In this document: piece after piece, positions 28,705 through 37,997 of the stretch
Layout of the letters: the number at the start of each line of letters is the position of its first letter
How positions within the stretch are numbered: position 1 is the stretch's first letter
DNA from: Enterobacter chengduensis
GTDB taxonomy: Bacteria; Pseudomonadota; Gammaproteobacteria; Enterobacterales; Enterobacteriaceae
Direction: 5' to 3'
Length of the DNA: 64,000 bases
Assembly: GCF_001984825.2 (NCBI RefSeq)
Contig: NZ_CP043318.1
Location: 186,001 to 250,000, forward strand
Position numbers and translations under genes: made by a program
The notes under the pieces: generated by a model
Told to the model about the DNA's origin: nothing
What the model saw: the letters and a program-made list of their open reading frames with translations, nothing else
Database searches by the model: none

Positions 28705-29263
28705 GATGACCTCCCGGATGACAGAAGCAGCCGGTAACGTGGTCGTTGACCAGGCCACAGGCCTGCATAAAGGCGTAGCAGATGGTGGAGCCGACAAACT
28801 TAAAGCCGCGTTTTTTCAGGGCCTTCGAGAGCGCATCCGAGGCCGGGGTGGAGGCAGGGATCTCCGCCAGCGTGGCGGCCCGGGTGAGCTGCGGCGTGTT
28901 GTTCACAAACGTCCAGACAAATTCTGAGAACGGTTCGCCGTTTTGCTCCATCGCCAGATAAGCGCGTGCGTTGCCGATGATGGCCTGGATCTTACCGCGA
29001 TGGCGGATGATACCGGCATCCTGCACCAGCCGTTCCACGTCCTCATCGGTCATTGCGGCCACGGCGACAGGATCGAACTGATGGAAGGCGTTGCGGTAGT
29101 TTTCGCGTTTCTTCAGCACCGTAATCCACGATAATCCCGCCTGCTGGCCCTCCAGGCAGATCATCTCAAAGAGCTTTTTGCCATCCGTTTGCGGCACGCC
29201 CCATTCCCGATCGTGATAGTCGATATAAAGCTGATCCTGGCTTACCCAACCGCAACGTTCCAT
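28682..29263 (-). CDS. tag: DNA-3-methyladenine glycosylase I (Tag)
   Basis: 193 aa, full length. Removes 3-methyladenine (and 3-methylguanine) from alkylated DNA. Zinc-binding residues of the family are present: C4, H17, H175 and C179 (MERCGW; DYHDREWG; NDHVTGC). Helix-hairpin-helix region around VQDAGIIRHRGKIQAIIGNA. First gene of tag-yiaC, divergent from yhjY. Confidence 0.96.
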   Translation of the reverse strand: MERCGWVSQDQLYIDYHDREWGVPQTDGKKLFEMICLEGQQAGLSWITVLKKRENYRNAFHQFDPVAVAAMTDEDVERLVQDAGIIRHRGKIQAIIGNARAYLAMEQNGEPFSEFVWTFVNNTPQLTRAATLAEIPASTPASDALSKALKKRGFKFVGSTICYAFMQACGLVNDHVTGCFCHPGGHHDPQMAK

Positions 29264-29424
29264 CCGTCTTCTCCCTTATTGATACTGATTTCGCAAAAAT
29301 TTCGTTCTGACCGGCTTGACGTGTTTACTATAAAGACAATAGTTAATACAGGGCTATGTGATCTTAAGCTCTTCCTGAATAACGACAAATATCGCCGAAT
29401 TCGGCTCTCTCTGGGGTCGCGTTG

Positions 29425-30123
29425 ATGATGATAAAAAAAATCAGTGGTCGCCATGCTGCTTCTGGCCTGGTGGGAATTTCTGTCTGCCTGTTTTTTTGTA
29501 ATACAGCGTCTGCATGGCAACAGGAATATATCGTTTCAGACGCCCAAAATAATACGGCGGAACGCTATACATGGGACGCGGATCACCAACCGCGTTATGA
29601 GGATATTCTGGCTGAGCGTATTCAGTCCTCGCAAAGCGCGCCGGGTCTTGCCCTGAATTTACCGTCCGGCAGCGCGACGGAAGGGGCAATGAGCGCGGGC
29701 TGGAATTTTCCCGTTTCCGCGCGTATCACCACAGGGCCGGTGGTGGCGTGGCGGTACGACGGCACGGCGCCCATGATGATCAACGAGTTTGGTGATAGCG
29801 CGTCGACGCAGGCGCTCATCGACCCGCTCTGGCACGCCAGCGTCAGCACGCTGGGGTGGCGCGTGAATACCCAGTACGGCGAGCTTCGCCCCTGGGCGCA
29901 GATTAGCTATAACCAGCAGTTTGGTGAAAACCAGTGGAAATCGCAGTTTGGCATGCCGCAGACGCCAGCCCCCGCCCAAAACGGTAGCTGGATGGACGTC
30001 ACCGTCGGGACGGATATTCCGTTTAATACGCACATGGCTGCCTATGCGTCGCTGGCTCAGGGGGAGCACACCACCACCGGCGAGGAGTTTTTATACACCC
30101 TCGGCGTCAGCGCGAATTTTTAA
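29425..30123 (+). CDS. yhjY: Autotransporter-beta-domain-like outer-membrane protein YhjY
   Basis: 232 aa. Signal peptide with cleavage around ASA-WQQEY; the remainder is a series of alternating amphipathic strands ending in the outer-membrane-type terminal Phe (GVSANF), as expected for a small beta-barrel. Clear match to E. coli YhjY and the same neighbours. TTG and two ATG codons in a row (29422, 29425, 29428) make the exact start uncertain; GGGG at ~29413-29416 fits 29425. Function unknown; lacks the lipase passenger of larger relatives. Confidence 0.85.
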   Translation: MMIKKISGRHAASGLVGISVCLFFCNTASAWQQEYIVSDAQNNTAERYTWDADHQPRYEDILAERIQSSQSAPGLALNLPSGSATEGAMSAGWNFPVSARITTGPVVAWRYDGTAPMMINEFGDSASTQALIDPLWHASVSTLGWRVNTQYGELRPWAQISYNQQFGENQWKSQFGMPQTPAPAQNGSWMDVTVGTDIPFNTHMAAYASLAQGEHTTTGEEFLYTLGVSANF

Positions 30124-30247
30124 AGTTGTTACTTTTTTAAACCTTACGATAACATCTCGAATACAATAGCAGCAGGCTTTACAGCGATAGCAGGTACTCA
30201 CACGCTGTCGCTTTATTCCCGCACCAGGTCATTCATTCCCGATTCAA

Positions 30248-30278
30248 GGCATTTCATTCCGTTCTCCCTGCATTTCAT
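30248..30278 (+). promoter_or_regulatory. YpdB (PyrR)-type pyruvate-response binding site upstream of yhjX
   Basis: Direct repeat GGCATTTCAT (30248-30257), 11-nt spacer, TGCATTTCAT (30269-30278). This is the GGCATTTCAT-N11-GGCATTTCAT element known for the E. coli YpdA/YpdB system at yhjX, with one mismatch in the second half. It lies ~85 nt before the yhjX start, as expected. Confidence 0.88.
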
Positions 30279-30361
30279 GCCGTTTTACCCCTGGCGTATT
30301 AAGGTTTTATTTATCGTTGTCCTCAGCGAACTTCCTTAATTTCTCCTGCAGGACAACTGCC

Positions 30362-31564
30362 ATGAAGACATCAACTTATAACCGCACGCGCTGGCTCACG
30401 CTCTTTGGCACCATCGTTACCCAGTTTGCGCTGGGTTCGGTCTATACCTGGAGCCTGTTTAACAGCGCGCTTTCCGACAAGCTTGGCGCACCGGTGAGGC
30501 AGGTTGCGTTCTCCTTTGGTCTGCTGAGCCTGGGCCTGGCGATTTCGTCTTCCGTCGCGGGCAAGCTGCAGGAGCGTTTCGGCGTGAAGCGCGTGACCAT
30601 GGCATCCGGCATTCTGCTGGGGCTGGGCTTTTTCCTGACGGCGCACTCCAGCAACCTGATGATGCTGTGGCTAAGCGCCGGCGTGCTGGTGGGGCTGGCC
30701 GATGGCGCAGGCTACCTGCTGACCCTGTCGAACTGCGTGAAGTGGTTCCCGGAGCGTAAAGGTTTAATCTCCGCGTTTGCCATCGGCTCTTATGGCCTGG
30801 GCAGCCTCGGCTTCAAATTTATCGATTCCCATCTGCTGGCGTCCGTTGGCCTCGAAAAAACCTTTATGATCTGGGGTGCCATCGTGCTGGTGATGATTCT
30901 TTTCGGCGCCACGCTGATGACCGATGCGCCGCAGCAGGAGGTGAAATCCGTTAACGGCGTGGTAGAGAACGACTTTACCCTCGCGCAGTCCATGCGTAAG
31001 CCGCAGTACTGGATGCTGGCGGTGATGTTCCTGACCGCCTGCATGAGCGGCCTGTACGTTATCGGCGTCGCGAAGGATATCGCGCAGGGGATGGTGAAGC
31101 TGGATGCGGCCACGGCGGCCAATGCGGTGACCGTGATCTCCATTGCTAACCTTTCTGGCCGCCTGGTGCTCGGCATTCTGTCTGACAAAATCGCCCGCAT
31201 CCGCGTAATTACCCTTGGGCAGGTGGTTTCGCTGGTCGGGATGGCGGCCCTGCTGTTCGCTCCGCTGAATGAAGCCACCTTCTTCGCGGCGATTGCCTGC
31301 GTGGCCTTCAACTTCGGCGGCACGATTACCGTTTTCCCGTCACTGGTGAGCGAGTTCTTTGGGCTGAACAATCTGGCGAAAAACTACGGTGTTATCTATC
31401 TGGGCTTCGGGATCGGCAGTATCTGCGGCTCGCTGATTGCTTCTCTGTTCGGCGGGTTCTACGTGACCTTCTGCGTGATATTTGCTCTGCTGATTATCTC
31501 ACTGGCGCTCTCCACCACGATTCGCCAGCCGCAGCGTGAAGTCTTCAAAGAGGTGCATGCTTAA
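30362..31564 (+). CDS. yhjX: Pyruvate-induced MFS transporter YhjX
   Basis: 400 aa, 12 membrane segments, oxalate/formate-antiporter class of the major facilitator superfamily (GSVYTWSLFNSAL; ADGAGYLLTLSNCVKWFPERKGL; CVAFNFGGTITVFPSLVSEFFG). Strong match to E. coli YhjX, the target of the YpdAB pyruvate-sensing system; the predicted substrate is pyruvate or a related monocarboxylate. Start ATG 30362 follows AGGACAA; an upstream in-frame ATG would overlap the promoter. Confidence 0.94.
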   Translation: MKTSTYNRTRWLTLFGTIVTQFALGSVYTWSLFNSALSDKLGAPVRQVAFSFGLLSLGLAISSSVAGKLQERFGVKRVTMASGILLGLGFFLTAHSSNLMMLWLSAGVLVGLADGAGYLLTLSNCVKWFPERKGLISAFAIGSYGLGSLGFKFIDSHLLASVGLEKTFMIWGAIVLVMILFGATLMTDAPQQEVKSVNGVVENDFTLAQSMRKPQYWMLAVMFLTACMSGLYVIGVAKDIAQGMVKLDAATAANAVTVISIANLSGRLVLGILSDKIARIRVITLGQVVSLVGMAALLFAPLNEATFFAAIACVAFNFGGTITVFPSLVSEFFGLNNLAKNYGVIYLGFGIGSICGSLIASLFGGFYVTFCVIFALLIISLALSTTIRQPQREVFKEVHA

Positions 31565-31572
31565 GCTGAATG

Positions 31573-31598
31573 AAAGAGGCCTCCGCGGCCTCTTTTTT
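31573..31598 (+). terminator. yhjX terminator
   Basis: AAAGAGGCC-TCCGC-GGCCTCTTTTTT, ideal intrinsic terminator. Confidence 0.93.
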
Positions 31599-31803
31599 CT
31601 TTATGTGAGACACTTCCCGCCGCGATATTTTGTAAAAATTTATCCCGATCACACTCTCTGCTGCCACTTTTCTCTCCCGCTGTGGTCTACTTACGGCGCT
31701 TGTAAACGTTTCTTAGAACGCTTCCTTACGCATTTACTTACTCTGTCTGCTTTCTCGATGAGATTCAGCGGGTTTTTATACCCCTTCCCCCAGGGTTGTT
31801 TGC

Positions 31804-33498
31804 ATGAAATATATTAGGTCTCTTACCCAGCAAAGATTGTGTTTAATGCTGGCTGTTTATATTGGTTTGTTTCTGAATGGCGCGGTGCTGTTCAGAAGAG
31901 TGGAAGGTTATTTTGAACACCTCACCGTAAGAAATGGGATTTTCGCGGCAATTGAAGTGTTTGGTTCCGTTCTGGCGACCTTTTTCCTGTTACGCCTGCT
32001 CTCTCTCTTTGGCCGACGTCCTTGGCAAATCCTGGCCTCGCTGGTGGTGATTATTTCTGCTGCCGCAAGCTATTACATGACCTTTATGAACGTGGTCATT
32101 GGTTACGGTATCGTCGCCTCGGTGATGACTACCGATATCGACCTCTCAAAAGAGGTGGTTGGGAAAGGCTTTATCGTCTGGACGGTTTTAACCTGTCTCA
32201 TCCCGCTGTTCTTTATCTGGAGCAATACGTGCCGCTATACGCTGTTACGCCAGCTGCGCACGCGCGGACAGCGGATCCGCAATATCGTCGTCGTCCTGCT
32301 AGCCGGTCTGCTGGTATGGGCGCCTATTCGCCTGATGGAAACGCAGCAAAAACGCATTGAGAAAGCGACGGGCGTGGATATGCCAAGCTATGGCGGCGTG
32401 GTGGCAAACTCCTATCTGCCGTCTAACTGGCTGTCCGCGCTAGGCTTGTATGCCTGGGCACAGGCGGATGAGTCCGGCGATGTGAAATCACTGATTAACC
32501 CAACTAAAAAATTCACCTATCAGGCACCGTCTGACGGCCTGGATGATACCTACGTCGTCTTTGTTATCGGCGAAACGACGCGCTGGGACCATATGGGCAT
32601 TCTGGGCTATGACCGGGATACCACGCCGAAGCTGGCGCAGGAAAAGAACCTGGTGGCCTATCGGGGCTACTCCTGCGATACCGCAACGAAGCTCTCGCTG
32701 CGCTGCATGTTTGTGCGTGAGGGCGGTGCGAGCGATAATCCGCAGCGCACGCTGAAAGAGCAAAACGTGTTTGCCGTGCTGAAGCAGCTTGGGTTTAGCG
32801 CTGACCTGTTCGCCATGCAAAGTGAGATGTGGTTCTACACCAACACCCTGGCAGACAACATCGCGTACCGCGAGCAGATTGGCGCCGAGCCGCGTAACCG
32901 CGGTAAAAACGTCGACGACATGCTGCTGCTGAAAGAGATGTCGGAGTCCCTCAAAAGCCATCCACAGGGTAAGCATCTGATTATTCTGCACACCAAAGGG
33001 TCGCATTACAGCTATTACCAGCGCTACACGCGTGATTTCGCGAAGTGGCAGCCCGAGTGCGTAGGCATTAATAATGACTGCAGCAAGCAGGAGCTGATCA
33101 ATGCCTATGATAACTCGGTGCTGTACGTGGATACCTTCCTGAGCCGGGTCATCGACCAGCTGCGCGATAAAAAAGCGATTGTGATTTACGCTGCAGACCA
33201 CGGTGAATCCATCAACGAGAAAGAGCATTTGCACGGTACGCCGCGCAAGCTGGCGCCGCCGGAGCAGTTCCGCGTGCCGATGATCATGTGGATGTCGGAT
33301 AAGTATCTGGAGAATCCGGAGAAGGCGAAGATGTTTGCTCAGCTGAAGAAAGAGGCGGAGATGAAGGTGCCGCGTCGTCACGTTGAGCTGTACGACACCA
33401 TTATGGGTTGTCTCGGCTATACCTCACCTAACGGTGGGATTAACGAAAACAACAACTGGTGTAAACTCCCTGATAACACCGCAAAAGCCGCGCAGTAG
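31804..33498 (+). CDS. eptB: Kdo phosphoethanolamine transferase EptB
   Basis: 564 aa inner-membrane enzyme: five N-terminal membrane segments (~12-175), then a periplasmic sulfatase-fold domain. The family's nucleophilic Thr is in CDTATKLSLRC; zinc ligands are carried by VFVIGETTRWDHMG (Glu), AADHGESINEKEHLHG (Asp/His) and the downstream His. It adds phosphoethanolamine to the outer Kdo of LPS. In E. coli it is repressed by sRNA MgrR and driven by sigma-E; no convincing sigma-E promoter was found in the 240 nt upstream. Confidence 0.95.
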   Translation: MKYIRSLTQQRLCLMLAVYIGLFLNGAVLFRRVEGYFEHLTVRNGIFAAIEVFGSVLATFFLLRLLSLFGRRPWQILASLVVIISAAASYYMTFMNVVIGYGIVASVMTTDIDLSKEVVGKGFIVWTVLTCLIPLFFIWSNTCRYTLLRQLRTRGQRIRNIVVVLLAGLLVWAPIRLMETQQKRIEKATGVDMPSYGGVVANSYLPSNWLSALGLYAWAQADESGDVKSLINPTKKFTYQAPSDGLDDTYVVFVIGETTRWDHMGILGYDRDTTPKLAQEKNLVAYRGYSCDTATKLSLRCMFVREGGASDNPQRTLKEQNVFAVLKQLGFSADLFAMQSEMWFYTNTLADNIAYREQIGAEPRNRGKNVDDMLLLKEMSESLKSHPQGKHLIILHTKGSHYSYYQRYTRDFAKWQPECVGINNDCSKQELINAYDNSVLYVDTFLSRVIDQLRDKKAIVIYAADHGESINEKEHLHGTPRKLAPPEQFRVPMIMWMSDKYLENPEKAKMFAQLKKEAEMKVPRRHVELYDTIMGCLGYTSPNGGINENNNWCKLPDNTAKAAQ

Positions 33499-33589
33499 CT
33501 GCTCTGGCGAGAATATCGCCAGTTGAATGGCTTTTTGAAAATAAGGGATTGACGGGGGCGCACCTCAGCAGTAAGATGCGCTCCGCATT

Positions 33590-33666
33590 CGGCGAGTAGC
33601 GCAGCTTGGTAGCGCAACTGGTTTGGGACCAGTGGGTCGGAGGTTCGAATCCTCTCTCGCCGACCA
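33590..33666 (+). tRNA. proM: tRNA-Pro (anticodon TGG)
   Basis: 77-nt cloverleaf with encoded CCA. Anticodon stem ACTGG/CCAGT, loop TTTGGGA, anticodon TGG; D-arm GCGCAGCTTGGTAGCGC; T-arm GGAGGTTCGAATCCTCT. It matches the E. coli proM product by eye, although the eptB-dppA slot holds proK (CGG) in E. coli. Confidence 0.95.
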
Positions 33667-33673
33667 CATTCTG

Positions 33674-33705
33674 AAAAGGGCTAACCGCAAGGTTAGCCCT
33701 TTTTG
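33674..33705 (+). terminator. tRNA-Pro terminator
   Basis: AAAAGGGCTAACC-GCAA-GGTTAGCCCTTTTTG, a long perfect stem and T-run. Confidence 0.93.
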
Positions 33706-34286
33706 CATTAGCGGGTTACTCAGCCCGACTGCCCAAAATGCCCCTTATCCTCGCTTAAGCCTGCCTGTTAACGATTTTGTGACATAATCCATTGTATTTT
33801 TTTATATATAGATTGATCTTTTTTCGCGTTACTTATGGATAACCTCAGCATTTTTCGCTGTGCGTTTTAACGTTCGCGGTATTTAGTGCTCAGATAATCA
33901 CCATTCTGCAAGAAAATTTACCCATTCTGAATAAAAGTTAATCACTGATTGTTGCGAAATATGAAGATAGTTGTGCTGCAAGATAGCGAGTAGCATAAAT
34001 TTCCCTGCTGAAAACTGGCGCATAGAGTTTTTTTAATCTTTGTTTGCGGTTTCTCACACTCAGCGTAAATGCCCGTCACCTGTATTGACGTTTTCACATT
34101 CTGTTGACAGATTGTAGGGCATGAGGGGCATTTCAGGGACGATCTGCGCTGCAACTCAAACGCTCTTCTGAAAGGATTCTCCATCCCTTTACTGCCTTCG
34201 GGCACCTCCGACCGGACCGGGTAAAAAATAAATAAAGGTCTGGCGGCGTAACACAACAAAGCAAAACATCACATTGGAGCAGAATA
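33706..34286 (+). promoter_or_regulatory. AT-rich dppA upstream region and leader
   Basis: 581 nt without a credible gene. TTGACA at 34104-34109 is a candidate -35; a -10 around 34126-34132 (GGGCATT) is poor, so assignment is tentative, but it would give a ~150-nt leader as in E. coli dppA. The leader ends with a C/A-rich tract and GGAGC ribosome site. A stem CCCTTTACTGCCTTCGGGCA-type element lies around 34180-34205. Confidence 0.5.
34246..34276 (+). promoter_or_regulatory. Probable GcvB sRNA target in the dppA leader
   Basis: C/A-rich, G-poor run AACACAACAAAGCAAAACATC immediately before the ribosome site. In E. coli and Salmonella the G/U-rich R1 region of GcvB pairs with just such a tract of dppA and represses translation. 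Pairing is inferred; gcvB is not in this window. Confidence 0.6.
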
Positions 34287-35894
34287 ATGAGTATTTCCTT
34301 GAAGAAGTCAGGGATGCTGAAGCTTGGTCTGAGCCTGGTGGCTATGACCGTGGCAGCAAGCGTACAGGCAAAAACCCTGGTTTACTGTTCTGAAGGCTCG
34401 CCGGAAGGCTTTAACCCACAGCTCTTTACCTCTGGTACGACTTACGACGCAAGCTCCGTACCGATCTATAACCGTCTGGTTGAATTCAAAATTGGCACCA
34501 CGGAAGTGATTCCGGGTCTGGCTGAGAAGTGGGACATCAGCGAAGACGGTAAGACCTATACCTTCCACCTGCGCCAGGGCGTGAAGTGGCAGGACAGCAA
34601 GGACTTCAAACCGACGCGTGACTTTAACGCCGACGACGTCGTGTTCTCCTTCGACCGTCAGAAAAATGCCCAGAACCCGTATCACAAAGTGTCTGGCGGC
34701 AGCTATGAGTACTTCGAAGGGATGGGTCTGCCAGACCTGATCTCAGAAGTGAAAAAAGTGGACGATAACACCGTTCAGTTCGTCCTGACGCGTCCTGAAT
34801 CGCCATTCCTGGCCGATCTGGCCATGGACTTTGCCTCTATTCTCTCTAAAGAGTATGCGGACAATATGCTGAAAGCCGGCACGCCGGAGAAAGTGGACCT
34901 GAACCCAATTGGTACCGGTCCGTTCCAGCTGCTGCAGTACCAGAAAGATTCCCGCATTCTGTATAAAGCCTTCCCTGGTTACTGGGGCACCAAGCCGCAG
35001 ATTGACCGTCTGGTCTTCTCCATAACGCCTGACGCTTCCGTGCGTTATGCCAAGCTGCAGAAAAACGAGTGCCAGGTGATGCCATTCCCGAACCCGGCTG
35101 ACATCGCGCGCATGAAGCAGGACAAGAACATCAACCTGATGGAGCAGGCGGGCCTGAACGTGGGCTATCTCTCCTTCAACACCGAGAAGAAACCGTTTGA
35201 TGACGTGAAGGTGCGTCAGGCGCTGACCTACGCGGTGAACAAAGAAGCAATCATCAAAGCCGTTTACCAGGGCGCGGGCGTTGCTGCCAAGAACCTGATC
35301 CCACCAACCATGTGGGGCTATAACGACGACGTTAAGGACTACACCTACGATCCTGAGAAAGCGAAAGCGCTGCTGAAAGAAGCGGGCCAGGATAAAGGCT
35401 TTACCGTTGAGCTGTGGGCGATGCCGGTACAGCGTCCGTACAACCCGAACGCACGCCGTATGGCGGAAATGGTTCAGGCCGACTGGGCGAAGGTTGGCGT
35501 ACAGGCCAAGATTGTCACCTACGAGTGGGGCGAGTACCTGAAGCGCGCCAAAGCGGGTGAGCATCAGGCGGTGATGATGGGCTGGACCGGTGATAACGGG
35601 GATCCGGACAACTTCTTCGCTACCCTGTTCAGCTGTGCTGCAGCGAAAGACGGTTCTAACTACTCCCGCTGGTGCTACAAGCCGTTTGAAGACCTGATCC
35701 AGCCGGCGCGTGCGACCGACGATCACAACAAACGTATTGAGCTGTACAAGCAGGCGCAGGTTGTTATGCACGATCAGGCTCCGGCGCTGATTGTTGCTCA
35801 CTCCACCGTGTACGAGCCAGTGCGTAAAGAAGTGAAGGGCTACGTGGTTGATCCACTCGGCAAACACCACTTCGAAAACGTATCTGTTGAATAA
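34287..35894 (+). CDS. dppA: Dipeptide/heme periplasmic binding protein DppA
   Basis: 535 aa SBP family 5. Signal peptide of 28 residues ending SVQA before KTLVYCSEGSPEGFNPQ. Two-lobed binding protein; family residues for the peptide amino terminus lie in the GDNGDPDNFF region. Delivers dipeptides, 5-aminolevulinate and heme to DppBCDF and signals peptide taxis with Tap. The protein matches E. coli DppA almost residue for residue in core blocks. First gene of the operon, separated from dppB by a large inverted repeat. Confidence 0.98.
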   Translation: MSISLKKSGMLKLGLSLVAMTVAASVQAKTLVYCSEGSPEGFNPQLFTSGTTYDASSVPIYNRLVEFKIGTTEVIPGLAEKWDISEDGKTYTFHLRQGVKWQDSKDFKPTRDFNADDVVFSFDRQKNAQNPYHKVSGGSYEYFEGMGLPDLISEVKKVDDNTVQFVLTRPESPFLADLAMDFASILSKEYADNMLKAGTPEKVDLNPIGTGPFQLLQYQKDSRILYKAFPGYWGTKPQIDRLVFSITPDASVRYAKLQKNECQVMPFPNPADIARMKQDKNINLMEQAGLNVGYLSFNTEKKPFDDVKVRQALTYAVNKEAIIKAVYQGAGVAAKNLIPPTMWGYNDDVKDYTYDPEKAKALLKEAGQDKGFTVELWAMPVQRPYNPNARRMAEMVQADWAKVGVQAKIVTYEWGEYLKRAKAGEHQAVMMGWTGDNGDPDNFFATLFSCAAAKDGSNYSRWCYKPFEDLIQPARATDDHNKRIELYKQAQVVMHDQAPALIVAHSTVYEPVRKEVKGYVVDPLGKHHFENVSVE

Positions 35895-35907
35895 TAAGTA
35901 GGGTGTT

Positions 35908-35990
35908 CTCCCTCTCCCTCTGGGAGAGGGCAGGGGTGAGGGGCGTGCATGCATCCCCTCACCCTAACCCTCTCCCATTGGGAGAGGGAA
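35908..35990. repeat. Head-to-head pair of the dispersed CTCTCCC palindromic repeat, copies 3 and 4
   Basis: Copy 3 (35908-35943) and copy 4 (35954-35990) are in opposite orientation around GCATGC. Arms 35922-35943 and 35955-35976 pair at ~20 of 22 positions, and each copy also has its own short stem. Sits between dppA and dppB, like REP elements that protect a binding-protein mRNA end. Confidence 0.85.
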
Positions 35991-36055
35991 TTTACATTTG
36001 TGAGCAATACAGACGCCACGCCACTGGTCGTGCGTCATCAGAGAGAATCCGGGTT

Positions 36056-37075
36056 ATGTTGCAGTTCATCCTCCGACGTCTGGGACTTGTTATCCCCACG
36101 TTTATCGGTATCACCCTTCTCACTTTTGCCTTCGTCCATATGATCCCCGGCGACCCGGTAATGATTATGGCGGGCGAGCGTGGTATTTCCCCTGAGCGCC
36201 ATGCACAGCTGCTGGCGGAACTCGGTCTCGATAAGCCGATGTGGCAGCAGTACCTCCACTATATTTGGGGCGTGCTGCACGGTGACTTAGGGATTTCGCT
36301 GAAAAGCCGTCTTCCGGTGTGGGACGAGTTCGTGCCGCGCTTTAAAGCGACGCTCGAGCTTGGCGTCTGCGCCATGATTTTCGCCACTGCGGTGGGTATT
36401 CCTGTCGGGGTACTGGCTGCCGTCAAGCGTGGTTCTATTTTTGACCATACCGCCGTGGGCCTGGCGCTGACCGGCTACTCCATGCCTATTTTCTGGTGGG
36501 GCATGATGCTGATCATGCTCGTCTCGGTGCAGCTTAACCTGACGCCGGTCTCCGGGCGCGTCAGCGATATGGTCTTCCTGGATGACTCCAACCCGCTCAC
36601 CGGCTTTATGCTGATTGATACGGCTATCTGGGGTGAAGAGGGCAACTTCATTGACGCCGTGGCGCACATGATCCTGCCTGCCATGGTGCTGGGCACCATT
36701 CCTCTGGCGGTGATCGTGCGTATGACCCGTTCATCGATGCTGGAGGTGCTGGGCGAGGATTATATCCGCACCGCGCGCGCCAAGGGCCTGACGCGTATGC
36801 GGGTCATCATTGTCCATGCGCTGCGTAACGCCATGCTGCCGGTAGTGACCGTGATCGGTCTCCAGGTGGGGACGCTGCTGGCGGGGGCGATCCTGACCGA
36901 AACCATCTTCTCCTGGCCGGGTCTTGGACGCTGGCTGATTGACGCGCTGCAGCGCCGTGACTATCCGGTTGTGCAGGGCGGCGTGCTGCTGGTCGCGACG
37001 ATGATTATCCTCGTCAACCTGCTGGTCGATTTGCTGTACGGCGTGGTGAACCCGCGTATTCGTCATAAGAAGTAA
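36056..37075 (+). CDS. dppB: Dipeptide transporter permease DppB
   Basis: 339 aa, six membrane segments; N-terminal MLQFILRRLGLVIPTFIGITLLTFAFVHMIPGDP is the DppB/OppB landmark, and the EAA-type motif is in EDYIRTARAKGLTRMRVIIVHALRNAMLP. Start ATG 36056 matches the known protein; a longer ORF begins inside the inverted repeat and is not coding. Forms the channel with DppC. Confidence 0.97.
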   Translation: MLQFILRRLGLVIPTFIGITLLTFAFVHMIPGDPVMIMAGERGISPERHAQLLAELGLDKPMWQQYLHYIWGVLHGDLGISLKSRLPVWDEFVPRFKATLELGVCAMIFATAVGIPVGVLAAVKRGSIFDHTAVGLALTGYSMPIFWWGMMLIMLVSVQLNLTPVSGRVSDMVFLDDSNPLTGFMLIDTAIWGEEGNFIDAVAHMILPAMVLGTIPLAVIVRMTRSSMLEVLGEDYIRTARAKGLTRMRVIIVHALRNAMLPVVTVIGLQVGTLLAGAILTETIFSWPGLGRWLIDALQRRDYPVVQGGVLLVATMIILVNLLVDLLYGVVNPRIRHKK

Positions 37076-37084
37076 GGGGCCATC

Positions 37085-37987
37085 ATGTCACAAGTTACTC
37101 AAAATAAAGTGGTCGCTGCACCGGTTCCAATGACGCCGCTGCAGGAGTTCTGGCACTACTTCAAGCGCAATAAAGGCGCGGTGGTAGGGCTGGTGTATGT
37201 CGTTATCATGATCCTGATTGCGGTGTTTGCGAACGTCCTCGCACCGCATAACCCGGCGGACCAGTTCCGCGATGCGCTGCTCGCCCCGCCTGCGTGGCAG
37301 GATGGCGGTAGCCTGGCGCACCTGTTAGGTACCGATGACGTGGGCCGCGACGTGCTGTCGCGCCTGATGTACGGCGCGCGCCTGTCGCTGCTGGTCGGCT
37401 GCCTGGTGGTGGTGCTGTCCCTGATCATGGGGATCGTTCTCGGCCTGGTTGCCGGCTACTTCGGCGGCATCGTTGATAACATCATCATGCGTATCGTCGA
37501 CATCATGCTGGCGCTGCCAAGCCTGCTGCTGGCGCTGGTGCTGGTGGCGATCTTCGGTCCGTCGATTGGTAACGCCGCGCTGGCGTTGACCTTCGTGGCG
37601 CTTCCCCACTACGTGCGCTTAACCCGTGCTGCGGTGCTGGTGGAAGTGAACCGCGACTACGTCACCGCGTCTCGCGTGGCGGGGGCCGGGGCGATGCGTC
37701 AGATGTTCGTGAATATCTTCCCTAACTGCCTTGCGCCGCTGATTGTTCAGGCGTCGCTCGGTTTCTCTAACGCCATTCTTGATATGGCCGCTCTTGGCTT
37801 CCTGGGCATGGGTGCGCAGCCGCCAACGCCGGAGTGGGGCACCATGCTCTCCGACGTGTTGCAGTTCGCACAAAGCGCCTGGTGGGTTGTCACCTTCCCG
37901 GGTCTGGCAATCCTGCTGACGGTGCTGGCATTTAACCTGATGGGTGATGGCCTGCGTGATGCGCTTGATCCCAAACTGAAGCAGTAA
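37085..37987 (+). CDS. dppC: Dipeptide transporter permease DppC
   Basis: 300 aa, N-terminal cytoplasmic tail, then about six membrane segments; conserved [18 protein letters not shown] and [21 protein letters not shown], and EAA motif [27 protein letters not shown]. Second permease of the dipeptide transporter. Nine nt after dppB. Confidence 0.97.
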   Translation: MSQVTQNKVVAAPVPMTPLQEFWHYFKRNKGAVVGLVYVVIMILIAVFANVLAPHNPADQFRDALLAPPAWQDGGSLAHLLGTDDVGRDVLSRLMYGARLSLLVGCLVVVLSLIMGIVLGLVAGYFGGIVDNIIMRIVDIMLALPSLLLALVLVAIFGPSIGNAALALTFVALPHYVRLTRAAVLVEVNRDYVTASRVAGAGAMRQMFVNIFPNCLAPLIVQASLGFSNAILDMAALGFLGMGAQPPTPEWGTMLSDVLQFAQSAWWVVTFPGLAILLTVLAFNLMGDGLRDALDPKLKQ

Positions 37988-37997
37988 GAGGCACGAG

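Noticed and set aside
31700..31803. Sigma-E promoter for eptB
   Set aside because: A GAAC (31716-31719) and TCTG (31742-31745) pair exists, but the spacing is too long for the sigma-E consensus.
31536..31817. 93-codon ORF between yhjX and eptB
   Set aside because: Spans the yhjX terminator and the eptB promoter region; no ribosome site.
33942..34259. 105-codon minus-strand ORF in the dppA upstream region
   Set aside because: Overlaps the dppA promoter and leader, has low-complexity composition and no ribosome site.
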